Under the pieces are notes generated by a model. The model did not search any database and was not told the DNA's origin. It was given only the letters and a program-made list of their open reading frames with translations. The translations under genes were made by a program, and so were the position numbers. Below, piece by piece: positions 26,781 to 37,939 of a DNA stretch of 60,942 nucleotides; positions within the stretch are counted from its first letter, which is position 1; each line of letters starts with the position of its first letter. The stretch is from an uncultured Alteromonadaceae bacterium (lineage in GTDB: Bacteria; Pseudomonadota; Gammaproteobacteria; Enterobacterales; Alteromonadaceae): NCBI GenBank assembly GCA_950073835.1, contig CATMRP010000007.1, forward strand, positions 1-60,942. The letters run 5' to 3'.

Positions 26781-28339
26781 TAATCCTCCCGGGTAACCCG
26801 TAGCACTTCTTCCAGCGACGTTTGTCCGCTAAGTACCTTATGGCAACCGTCTTCACGAATACTCGGCGTGGTCTGGCGAATATATTTTTCGATGGCCTGC
26901 TCACCTTTGCCTTCATGCATCATAGTACGTACCGCTTCATCCACTATAAGCAGTTCATGGATACCGGTACGGCCGCGATAGCCGGTTTGATTACAGGCTG
27001 CGCACCCTTTGGGTGAATAGATCACAACATCGGCAGCATCATGGATGCCCAGTATCTGGGCTTCCTGCTCGCCGGGCGTGTGAGATGTTTTGCATTCCGG
27101 GCACAGCGTACGTACCAGACGCTGTGACAACACTGCCAGCAAGCTGGATGACAGCAGAAACGGTTCGATGCCCATATCTTCGAGGCGGGTAATCGCCCCC
27201 GCTGCGGTATTGGTATGCAGGGTAGATAATACCAGGTGACCGGTTAAACTGGCCTGCACGGCAATCTGGCCGGTTTCAATATCGCGGATTTCCCCCACCA
27301 TGACCACATCCGGATCCTGACGTAAAATGGCCCGTAAGCCCCGGGCAAAAGTCATTTCTACCCGTGGATTAACCTGGGTCTGACCAATGCCTTGCAAATC
27401 AAATTCGATGGGGTCTTCCACCGTCATGATGTTGCGATCTTTGGAGTTAATCTCGCTCAGGCCCGCGTAGAGCGTGGTACTCTTACCGGAGCCGGTTGGC
27501 CCGGTAACCAGAATAATACCGTGTGGTTTACGAATGAGGGTAGAGAAGTGGTCGCGGTTAACCTGAGTCATACCCAGATCCGCTAAATTCAACCGCGCAT
27601 TATTTTTGTCGAGTAAACGCAGTACTACCCGCTCACCGTGACTGGATGGTAAGGTAGATACCCGCACGTCAACAGCGCGGCCGGCAATTCGCAGCGTGAT
27701 ACGGCCATCCTGGGGCACGCGTTTTTCGGCGATATCCAGTTTCGCCATGACCTTAATCCGTGAGACCAGCATCGATGACAGTTTGCGGTTTGGCCGCAGA
27801 ATTTCGCGCAGCACGCCATCCACCCTAAATCGCACCACTAACTGATTTTCAAAGGTCTCAATGTGGATATCCGACGCGCCTTCTTTGATGGCTTCGCCGA
27901 GCATAGCATTAATGAGTTTGATGATGGGCGCGTCGTCTTCGCTGTCGAGCAGATCTTCGGTATCCGGCAGTTCTTCAGCAAGAGAGAATAAGTCACTCTC
28001 GTTACCGAGATCTTCCATTAACTGCTTGGCCGCCGAGGAATCCCGCTGATACGCCTGAGTCAGCAGGGGCTCAAACTGGTCTTGCGGGAGTTCTTTTAGC
28101 ACCAGTGATCCAGCATGATAACGACGGACTTCGCTGAAGATTTCCAGCGGTGTTTCGCTGGTGTGATAAAGCAACGCAGGTTCCTGATTGAGCTCCAGCA
28201 ATACCTTGTGCCGCTTGGCAAAACCAAAGGGCAACTGTTGATCGTCTACCGCTTCTTCCGGTAACAGCTCTTCTGCCGATTCAGCAGCCACACTGGCTAC
28301 TGATTCGGTAAGTTCGGGCTGCTTGGCTTCGGTGCTCAT
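26780..28339 (-). CDS. gspE: Type II secretion ATPase E
   Basis: 519 residues. The N-terminal domain binds GspL. Walker A is [18 protein letters not shown], the Asp box is [12 protein letters not shown], Walker B is [17 protein letters not shown], and a His box lies in [11 protein letters not shown]. The zinc-binding tetracysteine domain is present as CPEC and CAAC in the C-terminal third. It is a cytoplasmic hexameric ATPase that drives pseudopilus assembly. It overlaps gspD by 4 bases. Confidence 0.96.
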   Translation of the reverse strand: MSTEAKQPELTESVASVAAESAEELLPEEAVDDQQLPFGFAKRHKVLLELNQEPALLYHTSETPLEIFSEVRRYHAGSLVLKELPQDQFEPLLTQAYQRDSSAAKQLMEDLGNESDLFSLAEELPDTEDLLDSEDDAPIIKLINAMLGEAIKEGASDIHIETFENQLVVRFRVDGVLREILRPNRKLSSMLVSRIKVMAKLDIAEKRVPQDGRITLRIAGRAVDVRVSTLPSSHGERVVLRLLDKNNARLNLADLGMTQVNRDHFSTLIRKPHGIILVTGPTGSGKSTTLYAGLSEINSKDRNIMTVEDPIEFDLQGIGQTQVNPRVEMTFARGLRAILRQDPDVVMVGEIRDIETGQIAVQASLTGHLVLSTLHTNTAAGAITRLEDMGIEPFLLSSSLLAVLSQRLVRTLCPECKTSHTPGEQEAQILGIHDAADVVIYSPKGCAACNQTGYRGRTGIHELLIVDEAVRTMMHEGKGEQAIEKYIRQTTPSIREDGCHKVLSGQTSLEEVLRVTRED

Positions 28340-30396
28340 TCGTTGCCATCCTGGGCTTTTTGCTGAGCTTCTTCCTCTTCCCGACGCTTGAGGTAATCCT
28401 CATAGGTAGGCGGCAGCGCCAGGCTTTCATTCCACTCAGGTAATACCGGCGTTTCGGTGCGAGGCATTAACGCGACGCCACGTGACTGGCGCTCAAGCTG
28501 CTCAGCACGGATATAATTGTATTTACGCTTGCTGATCTCATTCATGGTGACGCCATCACGAATGATCTTAGGGCGTAAAAATACCATCAGGTTAGTCTTA
28601 CGTTTGCTGCTGCTGGTTGATTTAAACAGGTGGCCCAGAATCGGAATGTCACCCAGTAACGGTACCTTGGACTCACTCTCCTGAATATCTTCGTCAATCA
28701 GGCCGCCCAGCACAATGGTGCCGCCGTCATCTACAATAACCGTGGTTTTGATTTGGCGTTTATTAATTGAGATATCTACTGCCGTCGCACCGGATACGCT
28801 GGACACCTCTTGCTCGATGGTTAGCTGAATGGCGTTACCTTCGTTAATTTGCGGGGTAACCTGCAGCTTAATACCCACTTCCTGACGATCGACGGTCTGG
28901 AACGGGTTAGAGTTGTTGGCGCCGGTTGTCTGGCCGGTGATCACCGGTACTTCCTGACCCACAATAAAGAATGCCTCTTCGTTATCCATGGTGGTTAAAT
29001 GCGGGGTTGCCAGTACATTAGAATTGGTGTCGTTACTCACAGCCTGAATTACGGCTCCCCAGCCATTTTCAACAATCCCGGCGATCAACCCATTCGCGCT
29101 GCCGAGCAGACTGGCCAGGCTGGTGAAATCGCCCTGGGTAGTATCCTGGGTTGTTACTACCTCACCGTTTGCGGTGACATAGGTTGACTGGGTTGTCTGA
29201 TCTTCTGCCTGACGTAAGGCTACACCCAGCGCGCCCACCGGTACCACACCGTTATTAAACTGCGTACCGCCACCAGCTTCTGATACAAACTGCATGCCCA
29301 GTGACGTACCGTCACCTTCATACATTTCAACAATGATGGCTTCAACCTGTACCTGTGCGCGGCGGATATCGAGCTGTCGGATGACTTCTTCCAGCGAACG
29401 CATCATGTCCGGCTCAGCGGTGATCACCAATGCATTTGAGTCTTCGTGTGAATCGATGCTGACATTACGGTTAGACGAAGTACGACGAGCATTGCCAGTG
29501 CCGGCCGTTTCTTCGGCCTGAATGCTGTCGCTTACACCCTGGAGGACTTTTACCAGATCTTCGGCTTTGGCGTAGTTGAGGAAAATAACCCGGGTATTAC
29601 CGTTGGTTTCGAGCTCCTGATCCATGCGCTGTACCAGGTTGATCAGACGTTTGCGGGCTTTGGAGTCGCCGCTTACGATAACGCTGTTGGTGCGGTCATC
29701 GGCTACTACGCGAGGTTCACTTTTACCGCCCGCAGCTTGCTTACCCTGTGATTTGTTGATGCTTTCTATTATGCGTACCATTTCAGAAGCAGAGGCGTAT
29801 CGCAGCTTAACAATGTCGACTTCCTCGTCACCGGCACGGTCGACCCTTTCGATGATCTCCACCAGTCGGTTTACTACTGCGGCACGGCCGGTTAGCATCA
29901 TGACATTCGATGGGTCGTGGCTCACTACGTTACCACCGCCAGCCTGATCGTTAAGCTGGCGTAAAATCGGCGCCAGTTCACGTACCGGCACGTTATACAC
30001 GGGGATTACGCGGGTGATCATTTCGTCACCGTCGAGGTTCGCGTTTTCTACCACCGGAATATTGGAGGTTTTGGCGTCTTTAGAGCGCACGACCTTCAAA
30101 ATGCCATTAGGCATTTCAACCACAGCAAAATCATATACTTGTAGTACGTTTAAGAAGAACTGATAGTACTGTTCCTCATTGAGCATGTCGTAGCTGATAA
30201 CACTGATTTTGCCCCTTACGTTGGGATCAACAATGATGGTTTTTTGCAGGTTTTTACCAACAATCGTAATAAATTCGTTGATATCCGTATCCTGAAATTT
30301 GGGCATACGATCGATTGCCGCTGCCTGCACACATAACAGTGTGGTGCAGATTGCTACGCTCATTCGGGTCAACCAGGTTCGACCAACTCGCCTCAT
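28336..30396 (-). CDS. gspD: Type II secretion secretin D
   Basis: 686 residues. A signal peptide of ~28 residues is followed by the N0 domain ([20 protein letters not shown]), three N1-N3 repeats (from about 125 to 340) and the secretin barrel domain with [14 protein letters not shown] and [12 protein letters not shown]. It forms the outer-membrane channel. The C-terminal S domain is short. It is the second gene of the operon, 34 bases after gspC. Confidence 0.96.
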   Translation of the reverse strand: MRRVGRTWLTRMSVAICTTLLCVQAAAIDRMPKFQDTDINEFITIVGKNLQKTIIVDPNVRGKISVISYDMLNEEQYYQFFLNVLQVYDFAVVEMPNGILKVVRSKDAKTSNIPVVENANLDGDEMITRVIPVYNVPVRELAPILRQLNDQAGGGNVVSHDPSNVMMLTGRAAVVNRLVEIIERVDRAGDEEVDIVKLRYASASEMVRIIESINKSQGKQAAGGKSEPRVVADDRTNSVIVSGDSKARKRLINLVQRMDQELETNGNTRVIFLNYAKAEDLVKVLQGVSDSIQAEETAGTGNARRTSSNRNVSIDSHEDSNALVITAEPDMMRSLEEVIRQLDIRRAQVQVEAIIVEMYEGDGTSLGMQFVSEAGGGTQFNNGVVPVGALGVALRQAEDQTTQSTYVTANGEVVTTQDTTQGDFTSLASLLGSANGLIAGIVENGWGAVIQAVSNDTNSNVLATPHLTTMDNEEAFFIVGQEVPVITGQTTGANNSNPFQTVDRQEVGIKLQVTPQINEGNAIQLTIEQEVSSVSGATAVDISINKRQIKTTVIVDDGGTIVLGGLIDEDIQESESKVPLLGDIPILGHLFKSTSSSKRKTNLMVFLRPKIIRDGVTMNEISKRKYNYIRAEQLERQSRGVALMPRTETPVLPEWNESLALPPTYEDYLKRREEEEAQQKAQDGNE

Positions 30397-30430
30397 GTTT
30401 TATTCCTGTTTAGTATTTTACTTGCTCAAA

Positions 30431-31399
30431 TTATTGCTCTGGCATGTCCAGATACAGTGTAATGTACTCGCCTTCGCGGGTCACCGTTAGTTCTATGGAT
30501 TGCGCCGTTCTTAATTCGCTCATGGCTTCTCTGGCCTGAGCCGGATCGGTTAAGTCCAACCCGTTTATCTGAATAACAATGTCGCCGTTTTGTAAACCCA
30601 CCGACTCAAATAAGCTCGGATCTTTGCCTGGCTTAACCTTATAACCGGCCATCTGACCGCCCTCAAGCGCTGGCGTCACGGTAATAAAATCAATAAAACT
30701 GGATGGGCTTTCACGCAGGGCTTCGGTAGCGGCAACGGCTTCGTCGTTTAACTCGCGAGCTGGCTGAGGGCTGTTATCGATTCTGCCCATGGTTGCACTG
30801 TTGTTATTATTGTCCCGGGTAATTCTGCCGGTAGCCGATGATTGTTGTGCCGCGCGGCGCTTGGTAAAATCCAGACCATCGAGCATCAGGGTTTCGTGAC
30901 GGCCGCCATTTTTAATAATTACGCGGTCGGTATGAACCTGAGAAAGCGTAGCATTGGTGCCGTCAATCTTCTCGCCAATGGCGTAGGTCGCTTGTTTACC
31001 GCGGTTTTCTATGATGGCGGTACCTTGATCTTCAGCGCTGGTCGATACTACGCCAGAAAGCACCAGATTGAGCTGGGTCTCTGGTGCATCGGTGATGGTT
31101 TCCTGTACCGGCGGTGGTGCGGCTTTATTCACCTCGCCAAATAAGTTCAGGCGTTGTATTTGGGTAATGTCGACCCCACGTTGGGAGTTTGATGACGCCC
31201 CGGCGGAGCGGGAGCCAGCGGTGTTGAGCCCGGCGAGGCTGGCATTGCTGTCTGGCTCGGGAATGAGTTTCCAGGTGATTTCAGCAGCGAAAGCGATAAG
31301 ATACAGGCACAATAACACCACCACCGCGAGTCGAAGGCGTGGTTGGTGGGCGCTAAATAAGGCCGGTAAATTTTGTAAGCTGGATTGATTTAATATCAT
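30431..31399 (-). CDS. gspC: Type II secretion system protein C
   Basis: 322 residues. A cytoplasmic tail and one membrane helix (LRLAVVVLLCLYLIAFAAEI) are followed by a periplasmic HR domain (LNLFGEVNKAAPP...LNLVLSGVVST) and a C-terminal PDZ domain (FESVGLQNGDIVIQINGLDL). GspC links the inner platform with the GspD secretin and helps select substrates. It is the first gene of the operon, divergent from hslR across 139 bases that must hold both promoters. Confidence 0.93.
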   Translation of the reverse strand: MILNQSSLQNLPALFSAHQPRLRLAVVVLLCLYLIAFAAEITWKLIPEPDSNASLAGLNTAGSRSAGASSNSQRGVDITQIQRLNLFGEVNKAAPPPVQETITDAPETQLNLVLSGVVSTSAEDQGTAIIENRGKQATYAIGEKIDGTNATLSQVHTDRVIIKNGGRHETLMLDGLDFTKRRAAQQSSATGRITRDNNNNSATMGRIDNSPQPARELNDEAVAATEALRESPSSFIDFITVTPALEGGQMAGYKVKPGKDPSLFESVGLQNGDIVIQINGLDLTDPAQAREAMSELRTAQSIELTVTREGEYITLYLDMPEQ

Positions 31400-31538
31400 C
31401 TGAAAACAACTAATTGGTGAACAAATAACCGCGAAAAAACGTTCCCATCATAGCCTAGTCTGCGCGGGGGCAACAACATTAATCCGATCAGGTTAAAATT
31501 ATATTACAGTTTAGTAATTAAACGCATGAGAAAAACCG

Positions 31539-31937
31539 ATGGCTAATGATGCAACCAATGAACTAAAGGTCCGGTTGGACAAATGGCTCTGGGCAGCGAG
31601 GTTAACCAAAACCCGTGCACTGGCAAGAGACCTGATTCAGGCCGGAAAAGTTCACTACAACGGGCAAAAAAGCAAGCCGGGTAAAATTGTTGAGCCCGGT
31701 GCAGCCATTCGGGTGCCTGCCGGCTGGGATGTAAAAGAGCTCATAATTCAGGACGTTTCTGAAAAACGCCTGCCAGCCAAAGACGCTCAGCTATTATATG
31801 AAGAGACGTCGGAAAGCATCGCTAAAAGGGAAGAGAATCAGGCCGCCCGAAAATCGCAAAGTTTCCATAATCCGCGACCGGAAAGCCGGCCCGACAAAAA
31901 ACAGCGTCGCGAACTTATTAAATTTAAACATCAGTGA
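31539..31937 (+). CDS. hslR: Heat shock protein 15, ribosome-associated
   Basis: 132 residues. An S4 RNA-binding domain spans about residues 9-70 (VRLDKWLWAARLTKTRALAR, then AGKVHYNGQKSKPGKIV). A basic C-terminal tail ends in RRELIKFKHQ. Hsp15 binds free 50S subunits that still carry a nascent chain and helps rescue them. It is followed after 27 bases by hslO, the usual heat-shock pair. Confidence 0.94.
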   Translation: MANDATNELKVRLDKWLWAARLTKTRALARDLIQAGKVHYNGQKSKPGKIVEPGAAIRVPAGWDVKELIIQDVSEKRLPAKDAQLLYEETSESIAKREENQAARKSQSFHNPRPESRPDKKQRRELIKFKHQ

Positions 31938-31964
31938 TAACACTGGTGACAGACAGGAAATACC

Positions 31965-32864
31965 ATGAATCAGTTTGATCAGTTACATCGTTATTTATTC
32001 ACTGATGCCAGCGTGCGCGGTGAATTGGTTAGATTGCAGGACACTTTAAAGCCAATCGTACACAGCACCGATTATCCGCAGGCCATTCAGCAACTGCTGG
32101 CCGAGATGGCCGCAGCCACCAGTTTGTTAACCGCCACCCTCAAATTTGAAGGGGAAGTGGGGCTGCAAATTCAAAGTCAGGGTAAAGTGCGCTACGCCGT
32201 GGTCAATGCCACCCACGAACAAACCCTGCGGGGCGTTGCCCGATGGGACGAGGAAGCCGATTTATCAACCGCGAGCTTTGCCGATCTGGTGGCTAACGCT
32301 GTGCTGGTTATTACCATTACGCCTACCGAGGGGGAGCGGTATCAGGGCGTTGTAGCGCTCGATAAAGGCTCGTTGGCCGGCTGTATTGAAGATTACTTTG
32401 AACGCTCAGAACAATTGGCAACCCGCGTGTTTATTCACACTGACTTAGCAGACAAAAACGCACCTAAAGTGGCCGGGATGTTTTTGCAGGTAGTGCCGAC
32501 CAGCAGTGAAGCCACCAACGTGACTGCCGACAGTGAATTTGAACACCTGTGTACATTAACTGAAACCATGACCAGTGAGGAGCTGTTTGCCTTACCTGCT
32601 CAGGATGTATTGTACCGGTTGTATCATGAACAAACCGTTGAAGTGTATGCCCCTGAAGCGGTGACGTTTGCCTGTACCTGTTCCCGGGAACGTAGCGCCG
32701 AAGCATTGCGCAACATCGACAAAGCCGAACTGCTGGCCATCATTAAAGAAGAAGGTTCTATCAATATGAACTGTCAGTACTGCCACACAGAATATCGCTT
32801 CGATGAAATTGACGTGGAAGCGTTAAAAAGTGGCTATAACAGCGCACCAGAAGCTTCACAGTAA
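31965..32864 (+). CDS. hslO: Redox-regulated chaperone Hsp33
   Basis: 299 residues. The C-terminal zinc centre has both cysteine pairs, CTC (in FACTCSRER) and CQYC (in MNCQYCHTEYRF). Under oxidative unfolding these form disulfides and switch on the holdase. The N-terminal substrate-binding domain starts FDQLHRYLFTDASVRGELVRL. AGGA precedes the ATG. It is coupled to hslR. Confidence 0.95.
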   Translation: MNQFDQLHRYLFTDASVRGELVRLQDTLKPIVHSTDYPQAIQQLLAEMAAATSLLTATLKFEGEVGLQIQSQGKVRYAVVNATHEQTLRGVARWDEEADLSTASFADLVANAVLVITITPTEGERYQGVVALDKGSLAGCIEDYFERSEQLATRVFIHTDLADKNAPKVAGMFLQVVPTSSEATNVTADSEFEHLCTLTETMTSEELFALPAQDVLYRLYHEQTVEVYAPEAVTFACTCSRERSAEALRNIDKAELLAIIKEEGSINMNCQYCHTEYRFDEIDVEALKSGYNSAPEASQ

Positions 32865-32875
32865 GCGGTTTGTTG

Positions 32876-33118
32876 ATGGCTGACTTTCATGTTAAAGCGC
32901 TTGAGCTGGCCAGAGCCGGTGACTGGGATGGCTCTCACGAACTGGTTCAGGACTATAACGATGAATATTCCTGCCTGATCCACGGCTATTTGCACCGGGT
33001 CGAAGGTGATGAGTTTAATGCCCGTTACTGGTATACCCGGGCTGGCACTTCGATGCCGGCGAATTCACTGGAACAAGAGTTGGCGCGCCTGGAGAGCCTG
33101 GTGCGCGGCAACGGCTAG
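32876..33118 (+). CDS. Small conserved-looking protein downstream of hslO, unknown function
   Basis: 80 residues from the ATG at 32876; two TTG codons at 32870 and 32873 precede it in frame. It has no signal peptide or membrane segment. The composition is acidic and helical (HVKALELARAGDWDGSHELV, GYLHRVEGDEFNARYWYTRA), reminiscent of a single TPR/Sel1-like helical pair. It starts only 11 bases after the hslO stop and is probably in that transcript. I do not recognise a named family. Confidence 0.65.
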   Translation: MADFHVKALELARAGDWDGSHELVQDYNDEYSCLIHGYLHRVEGDEFNARYWYTRAGTSMPANSLEQELARLESLVRGNG

Positions 33119-33154
33119 CCGGGCGTAGTTAACCCTTTTCTCATACTTTTACTT

Positions 33155-33213
33155 GTATGCAGCGGTGATTACTAGAATTGTTAAGTACATTAACGAAATC
33201 ACGCGCTGCATAC
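33155..33213 (+). ncRNA. Long imperfect stem-loop upstream of the MFS gene
   Basis: GTATGCAGCGGTGATT (33155-33170) can pair with AATCACGCGCTGCATAC (33197-33213), giving 16 base pairs with one bulged G and a 26-base loop. A second smaller hairpin, CGGCT...AGCCG, follows near 33261-33284. No T run follows either one, so this does not look like a terminator. It could be a structured leader or a regulator site; I match it to no known riboswitch. Confidence 0.35.
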
Positions 33214-33306
33214 GAATTCTTATTGATGTGCCCACAGGTTCGATGCTATTGCTAACGTAGTCGGCTTTTATCTGGGAGCCGGAACGACGCGTCTGACGGA
33301 GAACTA

Positions 33307-34482
33307 ATGAATCGAACCCTGGCCACTACCGTTATTTTCAGCGGCTTTTTTCTGCTCGGTATTTTGCTACTGATGTGGGGGATCCTGCTGCCACGTATGG
33401 CGGCAGAGCTGACCATGAGCAGTTTTGTTAGTGGCGCGTTGTTTACGCTGTTTTCACTGGGCATGATGATGGGGGCGATTATTGGTGGCAAATATGCGTC
33501 GCGATTTGAGTTCTTACCGTTGTTTGCCAGTTTATCGCTGGTGAATGCCCTGTTCATCGTTATTGCCGGCTTAATGCCAAACTGGCCGGGATTGCTGGTG
33601 ATTGTGTTTATTGTTGGCGTACTGAGCTCCTGTAAAATTACCATTGGTCATACGGTTATCGCTCAGCTTTATGTAGAAAAGCGCTTTGCCATGATGGGCG
33701 TTATGGATTTTATGTTTAGCCTGGGCACGCTGGTGGCGTCTTTTTACGTGTCGCTTATCTTTTTGTGGCAGGCTAACTGGCGCTTACCGCTGCACTTTCT
33801 GGCCGGTTTGTGGGTTATTCTGGCGCTGTTTACTTTCTTAAGTGTGCGTAATGCCAAGGCAAAATTAGCGGTAGAAAACAAACAGGAAGAAGCCACTAAA
33901 CAAACCCTGGCATTTGCCACCATCGTGCGTCAGCCGGTGTTTTTATTATTGGCGGTAGCCAGTTTTGGCTATGGTGCGGTGGAATTTGGTACGGTTAACT
34001 GGTTTGTGAGTTACGCGCAGCAGGGGCTGGGTTTCGACGGGGATGCCGCCCGTTTGTTATTAGCCGGCTTTACCGGCGGGATGGCGTTGAGTCGGTTGTG
34101 CTTTGCCTGGTTTCTTCGCTGGTTTAGCGTACACCGCTTAATGGTGGTGCTGGTCACCATGCTGCTGGCCGGTGCCATTATTGCCAAGCTGGGCGATACC
34201 TTTATGCCGATAATGCTGGGTAACTTCCTGTTAGGTTTGGGGCTTGGCGGGCTCTTCCCGTTAATCCTCTCTGCCGCCATGAATATCGACAGCGAAAAAG
34301 GCCCGTTGCTATCAGGAATAACCATTCTTGGTAATGCCATGGGAGTGCAGTTGGTGTCGCTTGGCACCGGCGCCTGGGCCGGGATGGCTTCTATTGAAGT
34401 AGCTTACTGGGCCGTGCCGATGGCGGCGGTGCTACTGTGGAGCGCAACCTGGTTTTACAGCCGCATTATTAAGCAAGGCTAG
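33307..34482 (+). CDS. Major facilitator superfamily transporter
   Basis: 391 residues with 12 probable membrane segments and a central cytoplasmic linker of ~35 residues near 185-220. GGAG stands before the ATG. The N-terminal half has GMMMGAIIGGKYASRF as the loop 2-3 region. The general form resembles TsgA/FucP-like MFS carriers, but no substrate motif is clear. The 5' region carries the stem-loop described above. It is convergent with envZ, 8 bases apart, with no visible terminator between them. Confidence 0.85.
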   Translation: MNRTLATTVIFSGFFLLGILLLMWGILLPRMAAELTMSSFVSGALFTLFSLGMMMGAIIGGKYASRFEFLPLFASLSLVNALFIVIAGLMPNWPGLLVIVFIVGVLSSCKITIGHTVIAQLYVEKRFAMMGVMDFMFSLGTLVASFYVSLIFLWQANWRLPLHFLAGLWVILALFTFLSVRNAKAKLAVENKQEEATKQTLAFATIVRQPVFLLLAVASFGYGAVEFGTVNWFVSYAQQGLGFDGDAARLLLAGFTGGMALSRLCFAWFLRWFSVHRLMVVLVTMLLAGAIIAKLGDTFMPIMLGNFLLGLGLGGLFPLILSAAMNIDSEKGPLLSGITILGNAMGVQLVSLGTGAWAGMASIEVAYWAVPMAAVLLWSATWFYSRIIKQG

Positions 34483-34490
34483 GCCGTATT

Positions 34491-35831
34491 TTACAGCCCC
34501 TCGCTGGGCAGCCAGAATTCAGCAATCAGGCCTTCCTCGGGATGATTGCGCAGGTTAATCTGCCCGCCATGCATCTCGATAATACGCTTGGTGATGGCCA
34601 GTCCAAGTCCTGAGCCGCCAGAGTTGCGCGCTGAGTCGCCCTGAGAGAAGGGGCGGAAGACGTTTTCCAGACTATCCTCAGGAATGCCCTGACCAAAATC
34701 CCGTACTTTACAGATCACCCGGTTCTGCTTCTTGTCAAAATAGGTGGTGATTTCTATATGGTTACTGCCGTAGCGGAAGGCGTTTTCAATCAGATTATCC
34801 AGCACTCGTTTGAGGGCGACTTTACGCAATGGAATATTCGGCAGCGGATTGAGCTCCAGATGAATGGACTGACGATCTGCCGCGGAAGGATTAAATTGCT
34901 GATTGGTATTGCGGGCATCGGTTAATTCGGTAATTAACGGGTTCAGGTTGGCGATGGTCTGGCGTTCCTGTTGTTCCTGCCGGGCGTATTCGATGAACTG
35001 ATCAATAATCGCATTCATATCTTCAATATCGCTGACGATGCCCTCTTTCACCCAGTCCTGGTCTTCGGGCAGCATTTCGGTGGCCAGGCGAATGCGGGTA
35101 AGTGGGGTGCGCAGATCGTGGGAAATCCCCGCCGTCATTACCATGCGATCATGCTCTAACTGTTTGATACCCTGGTTCATGCGGTTAAACGCTTTGGTTA
35201 CCTCAATCATTTCGCTGGTGCCATCTTCCTTCAGTGGCGGCGGGAACTGACCCCTGCCCACTTTGATAGCGGCGCGTTGCAAGGCGTTAAGTGGTCGGTT
35301 AAGGCGAAGTACAAACAGCCAGCCGCCACCCACACTTAAAATACCAATCAGCAACAGATACAGAGTTAGCGGAAAAATATTGGCTTCACTTAAGCCATAC
35401 ACCGGAACCCGAATCCACTTGTCTGGCAGGGTGGCGATTTTGATCCACACATAATAGGGCGTGGATTGCTGATCAAGCTGGGGCGCACTAATGCGCACTT
35501 CGGCTTTTTCTTCCAGTTGCTCGGTGACCTGAGCAGACATAAACTGATAGAAGGTCGCCTGCCCCAGTCTGGCTGCCTTTGCTTCGGTATCGGTAAAAAT
35601 ACGAATGCCGGTTTGTGCTTTTAAAGTACGCAGGTACTCCGGGTTGTCGAGTTCGTCCACATGGGTTTTGAGTGTGGCAGCCTGGGTGGCAATCAGGCTG
35701 TTGATTTGCTCGTAACTGGGCCGGATAAAATACATGGTGACCGACAGGTAAGAGACGACCTGATTGATCAACAACAAAACGCCAATCAGCAGTACGGTTT
35801 GGCCAAAGGCGCTTTTAGGGAGTAATCGCAC
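34491..35831 (-). CDS. envZ: Osmosensor-type histidine kinase EnvZ
   Basis: 446 residues. Membrane helices lie near 10-30 and 155-178 around a ~125-residue periplasmic domain, followed by HAMP ([19 protein letters not shown]). The phosphoacceptor H box is [17 protein letters not shown], the N box LIENAFRYG, and the G boxes are DFGQGIPE and GSGLGLAI. EnvZ phosphorylates and dephosphorylates OmpR to control porin genes. It lies 8 bases after ompR. Confidence 0.93.
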   Translation of the reverse strand: MRLLPKSAFGQTVLLIGVLLLINQVVSYLSVTMYFIRPSYEQINSLIATQAATLKTHVDELDNPEYLRTLKAQTGIRIFTDTEAKAARLGQATFYQFMSAQVTEQLEEKAEVRISAPQLDQQSTPYYVWIKIATLPDKWIRVPVYGLSEANIFPLTLYLLLIGILSVGGGWLFVLRLNRPLNALQRAAIKVGRGQFPPPLKEDGTSEMIEVTKAFNRMNQGIKQLEHDRMVMTAGISHDLRTPLTRIRLATEMLPEDQDWVKEGIVSDIEDMNAIIDQFIEYARQEQQERQTIANLNPLITELTDARNTNQQFNPSAADRQSIHLELNPLPNIPLRKVALKRVLDNLIENAFRYGSNHIEITTYFDKKQNRVICKVRDFGQGIPEDSLENVFRPFSQGDSARNSGGSGLGLAITKRIIEMHGGQINLRNHPEEGLIAEFWLPSEGL

Positions 35832-35839
35832 AGGTTATG

Positions 35840-36565
35840 TTACTGGGCAACCGCGCCATCCGGCACGAACACATAACCTAAACCCCATACCGTCTGGATG
35901 TAACGTGGATTGGCCGGATCTTCCTCCAGCATGCGGCGCAGGCGGGATACCTGAACATCGATGCTGCGTTCCAGCGCGCTATAGTCACGGCCTCTGGCCA
36001 GATTCATCAGTTTGTCGCGGGACAATGGCTCACGGGGGTGAGTAACCAGTGATTTTAATACCGCAAATTCGCCGCTGGTGAGCGACAGCGACTTGCCGTC
36101 GTCGGACATTTCGCGGGTGGCCAGGTTTAACCGGTAACTGCCAAACTCGACAATTTGCTCTTCCATAGAAGGCGCGCCGGGGGCCTCATGTGTCTGACGA
36201 CGCAGCACGGCTTTAGCCCGGGCAAGCAGCTCCCGCGGATTAAAAGGCTTTGGCAGGTAGTCGTCGGCGCCCATTTCCAGCCCGATTATGCGGTCTACCT
36301 CATCGCCCTTAGCGGTTAACATAATAATTGGCATCTTGCTTTCTGCCTGACGCATACGGCGGCAGATAGACAGGCCGTCCTCACCGGGCAGCATCAGATC
36401 AAGGACCATCAAATGAAAGTTTTCACGTTCTAACAGGCGGTCCATCTGCTCGGCATTCGCCGCGCTTCTTACCTGAAAGCCCTGCTCCACCAGGTAGCGC
36501 TCAAGCAAGCTACGTAACCGCATATCGTCATCGACGACTAATATCTTTGATGTTTCCTGACCCAT
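35840..36565 (-). CDS. ompR: Response regulator OmpR
   Basis: 241 residues. The receiver domain has acidic residues in VVDDDMRL, the phosphoacceptor in MVLDLMLPGEDG and Lys in YLPKPFNPREL. The winged-helix effector domain has LTSGEFAVLKSLVTHPREPL and ERSIDVQVSRLRRMLE, then YIQTVWGLGYVFVPDG. The PRYIQTVWGLGYVFVPDG ending is characteristic of OmpR itself. Operon with envZ. Confidence 0.95.
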   Translation of the reverse strand: MGQETSKILVVDDDMRLRSLLERYLVEQGFQVRSAANAEQMDRLLERENFHLMVLDLMLPGEDGLSICRRMRQAESKMPIIMLTAKGDEVDRIIGLEMGADDYLPKPFNPRELLARAKAVLRRQTHEAPGAPSMEEQIVEFGSYRLNLATREMSDDGKSLSLTSGEFAVLKSLVTHPREPLSRDKLMNLARGRDYSALERSIDVQVSRLRRMLEEDPANPRYIQTVWGLGYVFVPDGAVAQ

Positions 36566-36682
36566 TTCTGCCTCACTGACAACCGCGTTCCGGTATCACT
36601 ATAACCCTAAGTGATAGCAGACAAAAGTGCTCAAATGTTTCGAACCGGCACGGATTGTTACAAAGCGTGTCAGGCGCCTGAT

Positions 36683-37939
36683 TCAGGCAACACCGGGCAT
36701 CACGTAAGTCGCAACGCCGTAAACGAGCGCGTAGCCCACCGAGTAGGCAATGAGCAACAGTAGAAAATACTTGCCATAACGGGCGAAACTCAGGCCCTTT
36801 ACTTTACTCATGGTAACAATGCCGGCTGCCGAGCCGATGATGAGCAGCGAACCGCCTACGCCTACGGCATAGGTCAGTAACATCCATTCACTCACCGACA
36901 TGCCGATATTGGCCTTAAGCAACGCCGCTGTTAGCGGTACGTTATCGATTAGGGCGGAGGTTGCGCCCATCACATAATTGGCTACCAGCGGCGGGAAGAC
37001 CTGGTAAAGATAAAGCAAAGAGTGCAAGGCTTCGATATGCTCCAGCATACCCACTAACAGCAGTACACCCAGGAAGAACAGCAAGGTATCAAACTCTATG
37101 TAGCGGATGTAATCCATAATGGGGTCCTGATCGTCATCTTCGCCCATATGGTTGGCCACCAGAAACATAATCGCCATACCCGCCAGGAAAGTCAGCATCG
37201 GCGGAATGGCATACAACACGTTAAGGATCAGCGTTGCGATAATGGTGCTTAAGAAAATACCAGCGATCACATAATCGATAGTGTTGGTGGCATAGGTGGT
37301 TTTGCGAATTTTTACCTTGCCGCTCATGCCGATACTTAGCAATCCGGTGAGTACCATAACGGCGAGGAAGGCAGGCACCAGCAGCCAGAACAACTGGGTA
37401 ATGGTGACTTTCTTTTGCATAAAGATCATCAACGTGGTGACATCACCGGTAATCAGCGACACGCCGCCGGAATTGACTGCGAAAACTACCAGTACCGCAA
37501 AGCGCATGGTTTGATTAAACGGCAGTCCCAGTGATAACACCATGGCGATAGACACCAGCGTAGCGGTAATGTTGTCGGCCAGTGAGGAAAAGCAAAAACT
37601 GAACAGTGCGGTTATCAACATCAGCTTTTTGAGTGAAATGTTGGTTGGCATCACCAGGTTCAGCATATTGGCAATCAGCCCCTTGCGGTTGAGGTAAGCC
37701 ACAAAGGTCATGGCCGCCACCAGGAATAACCACAGGGTGGAGATTTCGGTAATGTTATGCAGTAAGCCTTCGTTAACCGCGTCGGTTGAGGCCGGGCTAT
37801 CGGCAGAGATAAAAAGAATCATCCAGGCCAGCGTGCCAAAAAACAGGGTGATCTTTGCCTTGTTGATATGCAGGACTTCTTCGAACATCACGCCAAGCAG
37901 GGCCAGGGCGGCCAGGGTAATAAGAATGGTATCTATCAT
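36683..37939 (-). CDS. nhaD: Na+/H+ antiporter NhaD
   Basis: 418 residues with ~11-12 membrane segments. ADNITATLVSIAMVLSLG and VNSGGVSLITGDVTTLMIF are the family-specific ion-path motifs, with DNVPLTAALLKANIGMS in the second half. NhaD is a sodium-proton antiporter typical of marine and halophilic gammaproteobacteria. It is a single gene. The 302-base region beyond its start marks the boundary with the CRISPR island. Confidence 0.93.
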   Translation of the reverse strand: MIDTILITLAALALLGVMFEEVLHINKAKITLFFGTLAWMILFISADSPASTDAVNEGLLHNITEISTLWLFLVAAMTFVAYLNRKGLIANMLNLVMPTNISLKKLMLITALFSFCFSSLADNITATLVSIAMVLSLGLPFNQTMRFAVLVVFAVNSGGVSLITGDVTTLMIFMQKKVTITQLFWLLVPAFLAVMVLTGLLSIGMSGKVKIRKTTYATNTIDYVIAGIFLSTIIATLILNVLYAIPPMLTFLAGMAIMFLVANHMGEDDDQDPIMDYIRYIEFDTLLFFLGVLLLVGMLEHIEALHSLLYLYQVFPPLVANYVMGATSALIDNVPLTAALLKANIGMSVSEWMLLTYAVGVGGSLLIIGSAAGIVTMSKVKGLSFARYGKYFLLLLIAYSVGYALVYGVATYVMPGVA

